A stretch of 41,769 nucleotides of DNA from Streptomyces diastatochromogenes (GTDB taxonomy: Bacteria; Actinomycetota; Actinomycetes; Streptomycetales; Streptomycetaceae), in contig LRTP01000417.1 of NCBI GenBank assembly GCA_001550305.1, forward strand, positions 1 through 41,769, written 5' to 3'. The notes under the pieces are model-generated. The model made no database searches. It had not been told where the DNA came from and worked only from the letters and a program-made list of their open reading frames with translations. Numbering within the stretch: the stretch's first letter is position 1; every line of letters begins with the position of its first letter. Position numbers and translations under genes: made by a program. Below, piece by piece: positions 7,364-15,640 of the stretch.

Positions 7364-8044
7364 TTACGCGGAGGCGGACCTGCCCGCCGTGGCCGGAACG
7401 CCCGAGATGCCGCCCAGGCAGAACTGCCAGACCTCCTCGGAGGTCACCGGGTGGGCGTGGCTGTCGGCGGGGACGCCGTGGGCCTGCGAGGCGAACATGA
7501 CCGTCTGCATGACGAGAGCGGCCTGACGGCGGGGTTTCCCGCCGGAGATGAGACCGGCCTCGGCGGCCTGCTCGATGATCTCGGTGAAGACCGTGAGCAG
7601 CGGAATGTGGGCGGTCGCCACCTGCTCGGGGTGCTTGACCAGCAGTTGCAGCGCGAAGTCGTTGAACAGCGGGCGCTGGACGCCGGGGCTGGGGTGCGAC
7701 TGTTCGTAGAGCGTCTCGACGGCGATCCGCAGGCGCTGCAGCGGGTCGCTCTCGGTGGCGGCCGCCTCACGGACCTTGGCGGCGCCCATCGAGAGGGCGT
7801 CCTCGAACAGGGCGAGGAGCAGCTCGTGCTTGCCGTCGAAGTGCTGGTAGAAGCTGCGCAGGGACTGCTTCGAGCGGTCGACGACCTCTTGGACGGTGAA
7901 GTCGGTCGTGCCCTTCTCGACGATCAACTCCTGTGCCGAGTCCAGGAAGCGCTGCACGCGTTGCTCGGCGCGAAGCTTCGCGGCACGGGTCGATCGCTCT
8001 ACGGCGCGCTGGCGCCACGCGGGTTCTTCGGGGACTGCGGTCAC
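7364..8044 (-). CDS. TetR-family regulator, likely controller of the catabolic regulon
   Basis: A 226-residue TetR repressor if started at the GTG at 8042-8044 (VTAVPEEPAWRQRAVERS); the frame is open to an ATG at 8131, and neither start has a clear ribosome site. I prefer 8044 because actinobacterial relatives begin this way. The HTH lies near residues 33-75, with FTVQEVVDRSKQSLRSFYQHF as the core. It is divergent from the CoA-ligase operon, and a perfect GAGAATGATATTCTC site sits between them. That arrangement is classic for a repressor released by an acyl-CoA intermediate (family knowledge, as for KstR-type regulators). The assignment to this operator is inference. Confidence 0.82.
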   Translation of the reverse strand: MTAVPEEPAWRQRAVERSTRAAKLRAEQRVQRFLDSAQELIVEKGTTDFTVQEVVDRSKQSLRSFYQHFDGKHELLLALFEDALSMGAAKVREAAATESDPLQRLRIAVETLYEQSHPSPGVQRPLFNDFALQLLVKHPEQVATAHIPLLTVFTEIIEQAAEAGLISGGKPRRQAALVMQTVMFASQAHGVPADSHAHPVTSEEVWQFCLGGISGVPATAGRSASA

Positions 8045-8059
8045 TTGCAGAACGATACT

Positions 8060-8071
8060 CCACTTCAGTGG
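8060..8071. promoter_or_regulatory. Short palindrome upstream of the TetR gene
   Basis: CCACTTCAGTGG is a 12-bp imperfect palindrome (arms CCACT and AGTGG) 15 bp upstream of the preferred TetR start. It may be an additional autoregulatory site with a sequence unlike the shared operator, or it may be chance. Confidence 0.3.
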
Positions 8072-8136
8072 GAATAAGTTGCGGCGCCCTACCGAATCGC
8101 GCATCACAGGTTGCGAGACTCTTACTTGCATTCACT

Positions 8137-8151
8137 GAGAATGATATTCTC
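8137..8151. promoter_or_regulatory. Perfect shared operator in the TetR/CoA-ligase divergent region
   Basis: GAGAATGATATTCTC is a perfect copy of GAGAAT-N3-ATTCTC; the palindrome extends one base each side. It ends five bases before the CoA ligase ATG at 8157. TATTCT (8145-8150), inside the site, could be the -10 element for a leaderless transcript starting at or near the ATG, so a bound repressor would block RNA polymerase directly. Confidence 0.85.
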
Positions 8152-8156
8152 ACCGC

Positions 8157-9476
8157 ATGCATCTGGGATGGCAGGCGAAGCAGCGCCCCGACGCGATCGC
8201 GGTCATCGAGAGCGGCGGCAGGACCGTCACGTACGCCGAGCTCGACGCACGGTCCCGGCAGCTGGCGGCGGCCATCGGCCTCAGGCCGGGAGACGCCCTC
8301 GCGATCCGTATGCCCAGCGGCGCGGCCTTCCTGGAAGTCGCCTGGGCCGCCCAGCGCTCCGGCCTCCTCTACACGCCGGTCAACACCCACCTCCTCCCCG
8401 CCGAGGTCGAGGAGATGGCGCGGGGCAAGCTGCTCATCACCGAGGAGGTGTACGAGCGCCTGCTCGCGGCGCCCGGCACGGGGGAGTTCGAGGAGTGCGA
8501 GGGGCGCGAGCTCCCGTTCTCGGGAGGGACCACCGGGCGCCCCAAGGCCGTGCGCAAGCAGCTCACCGCGGGCCCGATGGGCGACCCCGCCGCCGAGTGC
8601 GTACAAGTGGCCCAGGGGCTGGCCCACTACGGCTTCGGCCCCGACGCCGTGTACCTCTCGACGGCCCCGTTCCACCACGCCTCGCCGCTCGTCCACTGCA
8701 TGTCGCTGCTCCGGCTCGGCGCGACCCTCGTGGTCATGGACCGCTTCGACGCGGCCGAGTGCCTGGAGCTGATCGAGCGTCACCGGGTCACGCACGCACA
8801 GTTCGTCCCCACCATGTTCGTCCGCATGCTGAAGCTGCCCGCCGCGCGGCGCGCCCGTGACGTGAGCAGCCTGCGCGTGGTCCTGCACGGCGCCGCGCCC
8901 TGCCCGGTGGAGGTCAAGCGGCGGATGCTCGACTGGTTCGGCCCGATCATCCACGAGTTCTACTCCGGGACCGAGGCGTACGGCTTCACGGTCATCGGTC
9001 CGCAGGAGTGGCTGGCCCACCCGGGATCGGTGGGCCGGGCGGGCGACGACGTCCGCATCGTCGACGGCGTCGTCCACTTCGGCGAGAACACCCTGGGCGA
9101 CATCGGACACCTCGACGAGGACGGCTATCTGTATCTGACCGACCGCCTCGCGCACACGATCGTGTCCGGTGGGGTCAACATCCACCCGCAGGAGGCCGAG
9201 GACGTCCTGGTCATGCACCCGGGGGTGGCCGACGTCGCGGTGATCGGGGTCCCGGACCCCGAGAGGGGCGAACGGGTCCTCGCGGTGGTCCAGCCGGCCG
9301 CCGACGACGTGACCGCCGACGAGCTGCTCGCGTACTGCCGGGAGCGTCTCGCCCCGTACAAGTGCCCGCGCGCCGTCGACTTCGTCCTCGGTCTGCCCAG
9401 GGACCCCAGCGGCAAGTTGCGCAAGGGCCTGCTCCGGGAGACGTACTGGCGGAACCACGAAACGAGGATCGTCTGA
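8157..9476 (+). CDS. Acyl-CoA ligase, short form (ANL superfamily)
   Basis: An ATP-dependent acyl-CoA synthetase of 439 residues, about 60-100 shorter than most FadD enzymes; the deletion lies before the AMP-binding signature, where residues 85-120 replace a normally longer stretch. The signature is FSGGTTGRPK (121-130), the A5-like motif is YSGTEAYG, and the A10 catalytic lysine is Lys420 (DPSGKLRK). No ribosome site precedes the ATG, and the shared operator abuts it, so translation is probably leaderless. As first gene of the operon it would activate the acid consumed by the ACADs downstream. Confidence 0.9.
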   Translation: MHLGWQAKQRPDAIAVIESGGRTVTYAELDARSRQLAAAIGLRPGDALAIRMPSGAAFLEVAWAAQRSGLLYTPVNTHLLPAEVEEMARGKLLITEEVYERLLAAPGTGEFEECEGRELPFSGGTTGRPKAVRKQLTAGPMGDPAAECVQVAQGLAHYGFGPDAVYLSTAPFHHASPLVHCMSLLRLGATLVVMDRFDAAECLELIERHRVTHAQFVPTMFVRMLKLPAARRARDVSSLRVVLHGAAPCPVEVKRRMLDWFGPIIHEFYSGTEAYGFTVIGPQEWLAHPGSVGRAGDDVRIVDGVVHFGENTLGDIGHLDEDGYLYLTDRLAHTIVSGGVNIHPQEAEDVLVMHPGVADVAVIGVPDPERGERVLAVVQPAADDVTADELLAYCRERLAPYKCPRAVDFVLGLPRDPSGKLRKGLLRETYWRNHETRIV

Positions 9477-9477
9477 C

Positions 9478-10755
9478 ATGGCATGGGACTTTTCCACCGA
9501 GCCGGAGTTCGAGAGGAAACTGGAGTGGATCAGGTGGTTCCGCGCCGAGCGTGTGGACCCGCTGGACCTGGTCTATCCGGACCGGGCCTTCCACCCCCTC
9601 GACGAGGAGACCGGCCCGGTCGTCCGGGCCCTCAAGCAACAGGTGCGCGACCAGGGCCTGTGGGCGCCCCACCTCGGCCCGGAGCTCGGCGGACGCGGCT
9701 TCGGGCAGCTCAAGCTGGCCCTCATCAACGAGATCCTGGGCGAGTCCAGTTGGGCCCCCGTCATCTTCGGCACGGCCGCCCCGGACACCGGCAACGCGGA
9801 GATCATCGCCCGCTACGGCACCGAGGAGCAGAAGGAGCGCTATCTCAAGCCGCTGCTCGAAGGCGAGTGCTTCTCCTGCTTCTCCATGACCGAGCCGCAG
9901 GCCGGCGCCGACCCGAAGATGTTCACCACACGCGCCGAACGGGACGGCGACGACTGGGTCATCACGGGCCGCAAGTTCTTCTCCTCCAACGCGCGCACCT
10001 CCAAGTTCGTCATCGTGATGGCGGTGACCGACCCGGACGTCAGCGCGTACCGGGGCATGTCGATGTTCCTGGTGCCCAGCGACACCCCCGGCATCCGGAT
10101 GGAACGCCACCTCGGTCTGATGAGCGAGGCCCCGGACGAGGGCATGCACGCGCTCATCGAGTACGACGGCGTCCGCGTCCCCGGTGACGCCCTGCTCGGG
10201 GGCGAGGGCCAGGCCTTCGCCATCGCGCAGACCCGGCTCGGCGGCGGGCGGGTCCACCATGCGATGCGGGTCGTGGGCCAGTGCCAGAAGGCGCTGGACA
10301 TGATGGCCGAGCGCGCCCTGTCCCGGGAGACCCAGGGCAGCAGGCTGGCCGACAAGCAGCTCGTCCAGGCCGACCTGGCCGACTCCTACGCGCAGTTGCA
10401 GCAGTTCCGGCTGTTCGTGCTGCACACGGCCTGGCAGATCGACCGGTACCAGGACTACAAGCGGGTCCGCAAGGACATCTCCGCCATCAAGTTCCTGACG
10501 CCGAAAGTGCTGCACGACATCGTGTACCGCTCCATGCACCTGCACGGCGCCCTGGGCGTGTCCAACGAGATGCCCTTCGCCGACATGTGGACCGGCGCGG
10601 CCGTCATGGCGGTCGTCGACGGGCCTTCGGAGATCCACAAGGTCACGGTGGCCAAGGACCTCCTGCGCGGCTACGAGGCCGCGTCGGGGCCCTGGCCCTC
10701 ACAGCATCTGCCCGCTCGCCGGGAGTGGGCCCGCAAGCAGCTGGAGAACATGTGA
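9478..10755 (+). CDS. Acyl-CoA dehydrogenase, ACAD10/ACAD11-like
   Basis: A 425-residue flavoprotein with the full ACAD fold. FAD/substrate motifs include FSMTEPQAGADPK (about 135-147) and WVITGRKFFSS (160-170), with the dimer motif HLHGALGVSNEMPF. At the position of the MCAD catalytic glutamate this protein has Asp381 in VVDGPSEIHK, as in ACAD10/ACAD11-type enzymes, which have an ADGPDEVH-like motif. The next gene encodes an APH-type kinase overlapping by four bases; in mammalian ACAD10/11 the same two activities are fused, and in bacterial levulinate catabolism (LvaA/LvaC) they are paired. I infer a role in processing a 4-hydroxyacyl-CoA. One base separates it from the ligase. Confidence 0.88.
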   Translation: MAWDFSTEPEFERKLEWIRWFRAERVDPLDLVYPDRAFHPLDEETGPVVRALKQQVRDQGLWAPHLGPELGGRGFGQLKLALINEILGESSWAPVIFGTAAPDTGNAEIIARYGTEEQKERYLKPLLEGECFSCFSMTEPQAGADPKMFTTRAERDGDDWVITGRKFFSSNARTSKFVIVMAVTDPDVSAYRGMSMFLVPSDTPGIRMERHLGLMSEAPDEGMHALIEYDGVRVPGDALLGGEGQAFAIAQTRLGGGRVHHAMRVVGQCQKALDMMAERALSRETQGSRLADKQLVQADLADSYAQLQQFRLFVLHTAWQIDRYQDYKRVRKDISAIKFLTPKVLHDIVYRSMHLHGALGVSNEMPFADMWTGAAVMAVVDGPSEIHKVTVAKDLLRGYEAASGPWPSQHLPARREWARKQLENM

Positions 10756-11768
10756 ACATCGAGTCGCTCGCCCGCTGGCTGGACGGTCAGGACATCGCTC
10801 CGGGGGAACCGGTCGAGGTGTCCCTCATATCCGGGGGCACCTCCAACGACATCTTCGACATCCGGCGCGGCGAGCGGCGGATGGTGCTGCGCAAGCCCCC
10901 TGAGAAGGTCCCGCCGGGCCGCGACGAGACCATGCTGCGGGAGTTCCGGGTACTGAACGCGCTGGGCGGGACGGAGGTGCCGCACCCCGAGGCCATCGCG
11001 GTCTGCGACGACACCGACGTGATCGGCTCGTGCTTCTACCTCATGGGCCATGTGAACGGCTGGTCGCCGATGAACACCGACGGCTGGCCCGAGCCCTTCA
11101 AGAGCGATCTGTCCCTGCGCCCCGGTCTCGCCTACGAGCTGGTGGAGGGCATCGCCAAGCTGGGCAACGTCGACTGGCGGGCCCGGGGACTCGAGGGGTT
11201 CGGCCGGCCGGACGGCTTCCACGACCGCCAGGTGGACCGCTGGCAGGCGCACCTGGCGAAGTTCAGGTTCCGCGAGATACCGGGACTGGACGCGGCGGCC
11301 GCGTGGCTGCGCACGCACCGGCCCCGGCACTGGGAGCCGGGCATCATCCACGGCGACTACCAGTTCGCCAACGTGATGTTCAAGCACGGGGCGCCCGCCG
11401 AGCTCGCCGCCCTGGTCGACTTCGAGATGGCCACCGTGGGCGACCCGCTGCTCGACCTCGGCTGGGTCGTCATGGGCTGGCCGAACGCCGACGAGGACCG
11501 GGACGCGGCGGGCCGGTACGCCGACTACACGGGCATGCCGGACCGGGCCGACATCATCGAGCACTACGCCAAGGTCAGCGGCCGGGACGTCGCCGACATC
11601 GACTACTACGTGATCCTGGCCCGGTTCAAGATGGCGATCGTGCTGGAGGGCGGCTACGCCCGCCATGTGCAGGGCGACGGCGGCAACCCGAAGATGGCCT
11701 ACTACGGGGACGCGGTCCTGCAGATGGCGGCCCAGGCGGCCGAACTGGCCGCGACGACACGCCTATGA
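10752..11768 (+). CDS. APH-family phosphotransferase, likely hydroxyacyl-CoA kinase
   Basis: A 338-residue aminoglycoside-phosphotransferase-fold kinase, starting at GTG 10752 with a GTGA overlap to the ACAD stop. The ATP-binding lysine is probably Lys48 (MVLRKPP), the catalytic loop is HGDYQFAN (200-207) with Asp202 as base, and the metal-binding Asp223 is in VDFEMATVGDP. This is the class found fused to ACAD10/ACAD11 and as LvaA in levulinate degradation, not an antibiotic-resistance enzyme. Context predicts phosphorylation of the hydroxyl of a 4-hydroxyacyl-CoA, so the ACAD partner can eliminate phosphate. The exact substrate is unknown. Confidence 0.85.
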   Translation: MNIESLARWLDGQDIAPGEPVEVSLISGGTSNDIFDIRRGERRMVLRKPPEKVPPGRDETMLREFRVLNALGGTEVPHPEAIAVCDDTDVIGSCFYLMGHVNGWSPMNTDGWPEPFKSDLSLRPGLAYELVEGIAKLGNVDWRARGLEGFGRPDGFHDRQVDRWQAHLAKFRFREIPGLDAAAAWLRTHRPRHWEPGIIHGDYQFANVMFKHGAPAELAALVDFEMATVGDPLLDLGWVVMGWPNADEDRDAAGRYADYTGMPDRADIIEHYAKVSGRDVADIDYYVILARFKMAIVLEGGYARHVQGDGGNPKMAYYGDAVLQMAAQAAELAATTRL

Positions 11769-12706
11769 GAGCGGCCCGATGCCATGCCGTCGGCGGCCCG
11801 GTGGTCGTCGAGGAGATCCCCGACCCGGACGGTGAGGTACCCGTCGACGTGCACTACGCGGCGGTGAACTTCGCCGACGTCCTGGTGATCGAAGGCACCT
11901 ACCAGGTGAAGGCGGAACCGCCGTTCACTCCCGGCAGCGAGTTCGCCGGAGTGGTCGCCGAGTCGGGGCACGGGTTCGAGAAGGGCGAGCGGGTCTTCGG
12001 GTCCGTCTTCGTCGGCGCCTTCGCCGAGCGGGTCGCCGTCCGGGCGGCCGGCCTGTACCGGATCCCCGACACGATCCCGACCCGGCGCGCGGCGGCCTTC
12101 GGGGTCTCGCACGCCACCGCCTACAACGCCCTGACGCTGATCGGCCGCCTCCAGGAGGGGGAGCGGGTGGCGGTGCTCGGCGCGGCCGGCGGGGTCGGTC
12201 TCGCGGCCGTCGAACTGGCCGCGCTGCTCGGGGCGGAGGTGGTCGCCGTGGCCTCCACCGAGGAGAAGCGGGCGGCCTGTCTGGAACAGGGCGCCCATGA
12301 AGCGCTCCCGTACGACGACCTCAAGCGGCGGCTGCGGGACTCGGGCGGCGCCGACCTCGTGATCGACCCGGTGGGGGGACCGCACTCCGAACAGGCGCTG
12401 CGGGCCATGCGCTGGGGCGGCCGGTTCGTGAACGTCGGCTTCGCCAGCGGCGAGGTGCCCCGGCTCCCGCTCAATCTGGCGATGCTCAAGGGCGTCACGA
12501 TCCACGGCTTCGACTTCGGCGGCTGGGCGCGGCACGGCCGGGAGCAACTGGCCGTCACCCGCGGCGAGCTGAACCGCATGTTCGCCGAGGACCTGATCCA
12601 CCCCCGGGTCCACGCCGTCCACCCGCTCGACGAGGTGGCGACGGCTCTGGACCTGGACCGCCGTGCCATCGGCAAGACCCTTCTGGAGGTGGGCCGTGGA
12701 GTTTGA
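11765..12706 (+). CDS. NADPH:quinone oxidoreductase / zinc-free MDR enoyl reductase
   Basis: A 313-residue medium-chain reductase of the quinone oxidoreductase type. The start ATG overlaps the kinase stop (ATGA). The GroES-like N-terminal domain includes NFADVLVIEGTYQ and lacks the zinc-binding cysteines of alcohol dehydrogenases. The Rossmann motif is VLGAAGGVGLAAVELA (about 137-152). In catabolic operons such proteins often reduce an enoyl-CoA or unsaturated ketone. Here it could act on a product of the ACADs (inference). Confidence 0.88.
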   Translation: MRAARCHAVGGPVVVEEIPDPDGEVPVDVHYAAVNFADVLVIEGTYQVKAEPPFTPGSEFAGVVAESGHGFEKGERVFGSVFVGAFAERVAVRAAGLYRIPDTIPTRRAAAFGVSHATAYNALTLIGRLQEGERVAVLGAAGGVGLAAVELAALLGAEVVAVASTEEKRAACLEQGAHEALPYDDLKRRLRDSGGADLVIDPVGGPHSEQALRAMRWGGRFVNVGFASGEVPRLPLNLAMLKGVTIHGFDFGGWARHGREQLAVTRGELNRMFAEDLIHPRVHAVHPLDEVATALDLDRRAIGKTLLEVGRGV

Positions 12707-13661
12707 GTTCGACGAGGACCAACGGCTGCTGCAACGGTTGGTACGGGAGACGGTCGCCAAGTCCCGCTCACAGCCACCGGACCAGCTCTGGGCGACCTAT
12801 CTGGAACTGGGGTGGCTGGAGGCCCCTCCGGTGGAACTCGCCATCGTCCTGGAGGAGTTGGGGTACGCCGCCGATCCCACCCCCTTCCTGGCCACGGCCA
12901 CCTGGTTCGCTCCGCTCGCCGGGCGGCTGCCGAGCGGCTCGGGAACCGGAGTGTTCGACGGCACCGGCCGGTTCGTCCTCGACGCGGACCGGGCGGACGA
13001 GATCGCCCTGCTCACCCGCGACGGCGTGCGGATCGTGACGGGCCCGGAGCTCGGCGCGGCACGCGTCGACATCTTCGACCCCACCCTCCACGCGGCCCAT
13101 GTCGAGGTCCCCGACCTGGTCCCCGGGATCCCGGACCTCGCCCTGATGGGCCTCGCGATCTCCACGGTCGGCAGCTGCCGGCGCATCCTGGACCTGGCGG
13201 TCGCCCACGTGAAGGAACGCGTCCAGTTCGACGTGCCCATCGGCTCCTTCCAGGCCGTCAAGCACAAGGCGGCGGACATGTACGTCGCCATCGAACGGGC
13301 CCGTGCCCTCGCCTACTTCTCCGCGCTGACCATCGCCGAGGACGACCCACGGCGCGGCAGGGCGGCCTCGATGGCCAAGGCCGCCGCCGGGGAGTGCCAG
13401 CGGATCGTCTTCCGTAACGGCTTCCAGCTGTTCGGAGCGATGGGCTTCACCTGGGAGAACGAACTGCAGATCCACCTCAAGCGGGCCAAGGCCGGCGATC
13501 TGCTGCTGGGGACGGCGGCCGTACACCGCAGGGCGTTGCTGGAGAAGACGCGGCAGGTTCAGGAGAAGGCGCGGCAGGAACGGGAGAGGTCCGGGCCGCA
13601 GCGACGGAGGTTCGGGCCGGATCGGGAGACGAGCGGGCAGGAAGGGGTGGTGGCGGGATGA
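12696..13661 (+). CDS. Short acyl-CoA dehydrogenase subunit (non-catalytic partner?)
   Basis: A 321-residue ACAD-like protein starting at GTG 12696, eleven bases inside the preceding gene. It is about 60 residues shorter than a normal ACAD: the N-terminal alpha domain is reduced and the usual FAD-binding beta-domain motifs are weak, but the C-terminal helical bundle (VKERVQFDVPIGSFQAVKH, about 169-187) is clear. No glutamate stands at the usual catalytic positions. It overlaps the next ACAD by ATGA, which suggests an alpha2beta2 heterotetramer as known for mycobacterial steroid FadE pairs (established family knowledge). The C-terminal 35 residues are charged and probably disordered. Confidence 0.85.
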   Translation: MEFEFDEDQRLLQRLVRETVAKSRSQPPDQLWATYLELGWLEAPPVELAIVLEELGYAADPTPFLATATWFAPLAGRLPSGSGTGVFDGTGRFVLDADRADEIALLTRDGVRIVTGPELGAARVDIFDPTLHAAHVEVPDLVPGIPDLALMGLAISTVGSCRRILDLAVAHVKERVQFDVPIGSFQAVKHKAADMYVAIERARALAYFSALTIAEDDPRRGRAASMAKAAAGECQRIVFRNGFQLFGAMGFTWENELQIHLKRAKAGDLLLGTAAVHRRALLEKTRQVQEKARQERERSGPQRRRFGPDRETSGQEGVVAG

Positions 13662-14806
13662 AGCTGGACTCCGGCTCCGAAGTGGAGGAGTTCCGCGCCG
13701 AGTTCGCCGCCTTCCTCGACGCCCACCTGCCCACCCCGGACGAGGCCCACCCCACGTCGCGGTCGAGCGCCGACGTCCCCGCCTGGGCGCGCCGCTGGCA
13801 GCGCACACTGTTCGACGCGGGCTGGCTGCTGCCCGGCAAACCCCCCGAGTACGGCGGCCGGAACGCCACCCTGCCGCAGCAACTCGCCCACCTGGAGGAG
13901 CTGTCGAGGCGACGGATCTACCACAGCTTCAACCCCCAAGGCATCGGCATCATCGCGGCCTCGATCCTCACCTTCGGGACCGAGGAGCAGAAGAAGCGGT
14001 GGGCGATTCCCCTCCTGCGCACCGAGATCACGGCGGCGCTCGGCATGAGCGAGCCGGGCGCCGGATCCGACCTCGCCGGGCTGCGCACCCGCGCGGTCCT
14101 GGACGGCGAGCACTTCGTCGTCAACGGGCAGAAGGTGTGGACGTCGGGCGCGCACGACGCGGACGTCCTGCTGACGTTCGTCCGCACCGACCCGGCCGCG
14201 CCCAAGCACAAGGGCATCAGCGTGCTGCTCATCCCCACCGACACCGAGGGCGTGGTGCGCAGGCCGTTCGCGTCCATGGCCGCGGAGGACGACCTCGACT
14301 TCAACGAGGTGTTCTTCACCGACGTCCGGGTCCCGCGCGAGAACCTCGTCGGTCCTCTGAACAAGGGCTGGTCGGTGGCGCACGGCTCGCTCGGGCACGA
14401 GCGGACCATGCTGTGGCTGAGCTTCGCCGAGCGCCTCGACGACCTGATCCGGGACGCGCCCAGCGACGAGGAGTGGTACGCGACGCTCCTCATGGACGCC
14501 CAGGCGCTCAGGCTGCTCGGCTACCGCCAGTTGGGCGGCGACCGTGACCCGGCGGAGCTGTCGGTCCTCAAGCTGCTCGGCTCCGAGGCGATCCAGGTCG
14601 CGAGTCTGCACGCACTGGAGGACCGCGGGCCGGAGGGGCTGGTCCATCCCGAAGTGACCGGTCCGCCCAACCACATGAGCACGGACGACTTCATCTCCAG
14701 CTGGTTCGAGCGGTACGCGCGCAGCTTCGCCGGGACGATCGCGGGCGGCACCTCGGAGATCCAGCGCAACATCATCGCCGAGCGCATCCTCGGCCTGCCG
14801 AGATAA
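13658..14806 (+). CDS. Acyl-CoA dehydrogenase, catalytic subunit of a FadE pair
   Basis: A 382-residue ACAD. FAD/substrate motifs are LGMSEPGAGSDLAG (128-141) and FVVNGQKVWTSGAHDAD (153-169), and the C-terminal GGTSEIQRNIIAERILGLPR is intact. The MCAD-type glutamate is replaced (IAGG), but Glu248 in GHERTM stands where isovaleryl- and long-chain ACADs carry their base. Its ATGA overlap with the 321-residue partner implies equimolar synthesis and a mixed complex. It probably forms the alpha,beta double bond that the crotonase downstream hydrates. Confidence 0.9.
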   Translation: MKLDSGSEVEEFRAEFAAFLDAHLPTPDEAHPTSRSSADVPAWARRWQRTLFDAGWLLPGKPPEYGGRNATLPQQLAHLEELSRRRIYHSFNPQGIGIIAASILTFGTEEQKKRWAIPLLRTEITAALGMSEPGAGSDLAGLRTRAVLDGEHFVVNGQKVWTSGAHDADVLLTFVRTDPAAPKHKGISVLLIPTDTEGVVRRPFASMAAEDDLDFNEVFFTDVRVPRENLVGPLNKGWSVAHGSLGHERTMLWLSFAERLDDLIRDAPSDEEWYATLLMDAQALRLLGYRQLGGDRDPAELSVLKLLGSEAIQVASLHALEDRGPEGLVHPEVTGPPNHMSTDDFISSWFERYARSFAGTIAGGTSEIQRNIIAERILGLPR

Positions 14807-14821
14807 CCCAGGAGGACGTGG

Positions 14822-15613
14822 ATGGACCAGATTCTGTACGAGGTCCAGGACCGGGTCGCGGTCATCAGCCTCAACCGTCCCGAGGTCGCCAACGCCCAGA
14901 CCATGGGCCTCCTCGACGACCTGGACGCGGCCTGGACCCGCGCCGCGGCCGACGAGGACGTACGGGTGATCGTGCTGCGGGGCAACGGACGGCACTTCTC
15001 GGCCGGCCACGACCTGAAGGACCGCTGGCCGAGCCCCGACAAGATCACCCTGGAGTGGATCTACACCGCTGAGGCGCGCCGGTACCTGGAGTACACCCTG
15101 CGCTGGCGCAATGTGCCCAAGCCGTCGATCGCCGCGGTCCAGGGCAAGTGCATCGCGGGCGGCCTGATGCTGTGCTGGCCCTGCGATCTGATCGTGGCCG
15201 CCGCGAACGCCGAGTTCTCCGATCCCGTGGTGCACATGGGCATCGGGGGAGTGGAGTACCACGGTCACACCTGGGAGCTCGGACCGCGCAAGGCGAAGGA
15301 GATCCTCTTCACCGGCCGGGCCGTCACCGCCGAGGAGGCGGAGAAGGTCGGCATGGTCAACCGTGTCGTCCCGCTGGGCGAACTGGACGCGGCCACCCTG
15401 GAGTTGGCCGGTCAGATCGCGCGGATGCACCCCTTCGCGCTCCGCCAGGCCAAGCGGGCCGTCAACCAGACCCTGGACGTGCAGGGCTTCTACGCTGCCG
15501 TCCAGTCGGTGTTCGACATCCATGAGACCGGGCACGGGAACGCGCTGAGCGTGGGCGGCTACCCGATCCTCACACGGCTGGAGGAGATGAAGGACCACAT
15601 CAAGGCGCAGTGA
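14822..15613 (+). CDS. Enoyl-CoA hydratase/isomerase family protein
   Basis: A 263-residue crotonase-fold enzyme with a good ribosome site (CAGGAGG). The first oxyanion-hole element is FSAGHDL (59-65), the second is GKCIAGGLML (108-117). The following segment DPVVHMGIGGVEYHG is unlike classical crotonases, which carry a glutamate (PE) here, so hydratase activity is not certain; isomerase, hydrolase or retro-Claisen chemistry is possible. It is the last gene of the CoA-ligase operon, and a strong terminator follows 28 bp later. Confidence 0.85.
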   Translation: MDQILYEVQDRVAVISLNRPEVANAQTMGLLDDLDAAWTRAAADEDVRVIVLRGNGRHFSAGHDLKDRWPSPDKITLEWIYTAEARRYLEYTLRWRNVPKPSIAAVQGKCIAGGLMLCWPCDLIVAAANAEFSDPVVHMGIGGVEYHGHTWELGPRKAKEILFTGRAVTAEEAEKVGMVNRVVPLGELDAATLELAGQIARMHPFALRQAKRAVNQTLDVQGFYAAVQSVFDIHETGHGNALSVGGYPILTRLEEMKDHIKAQ

Positions 15614-15640
15614 ACGCGGCCGGCTTGAGGACGACGTCTT

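Noticed and set aside
10752..11768. Antibiotic resistance (aminoglycoside phosphotransferase)
   Set aside because: The fold is shared, but the gene is translationally coupled to an ACAD in a CoA-ester operon and its motifs match the ACAD10/11 and LvaA-type kinases.
13559..15598. A 679-codon open frame on the minus strand opposite the ACAD and crotonase genes
   Set aside because: It is antisense to two genes with full catalytic motifs. Its translation is rich in Arg, Val and Gly without any motif, the usual product of reading GC-rich codons backwards.
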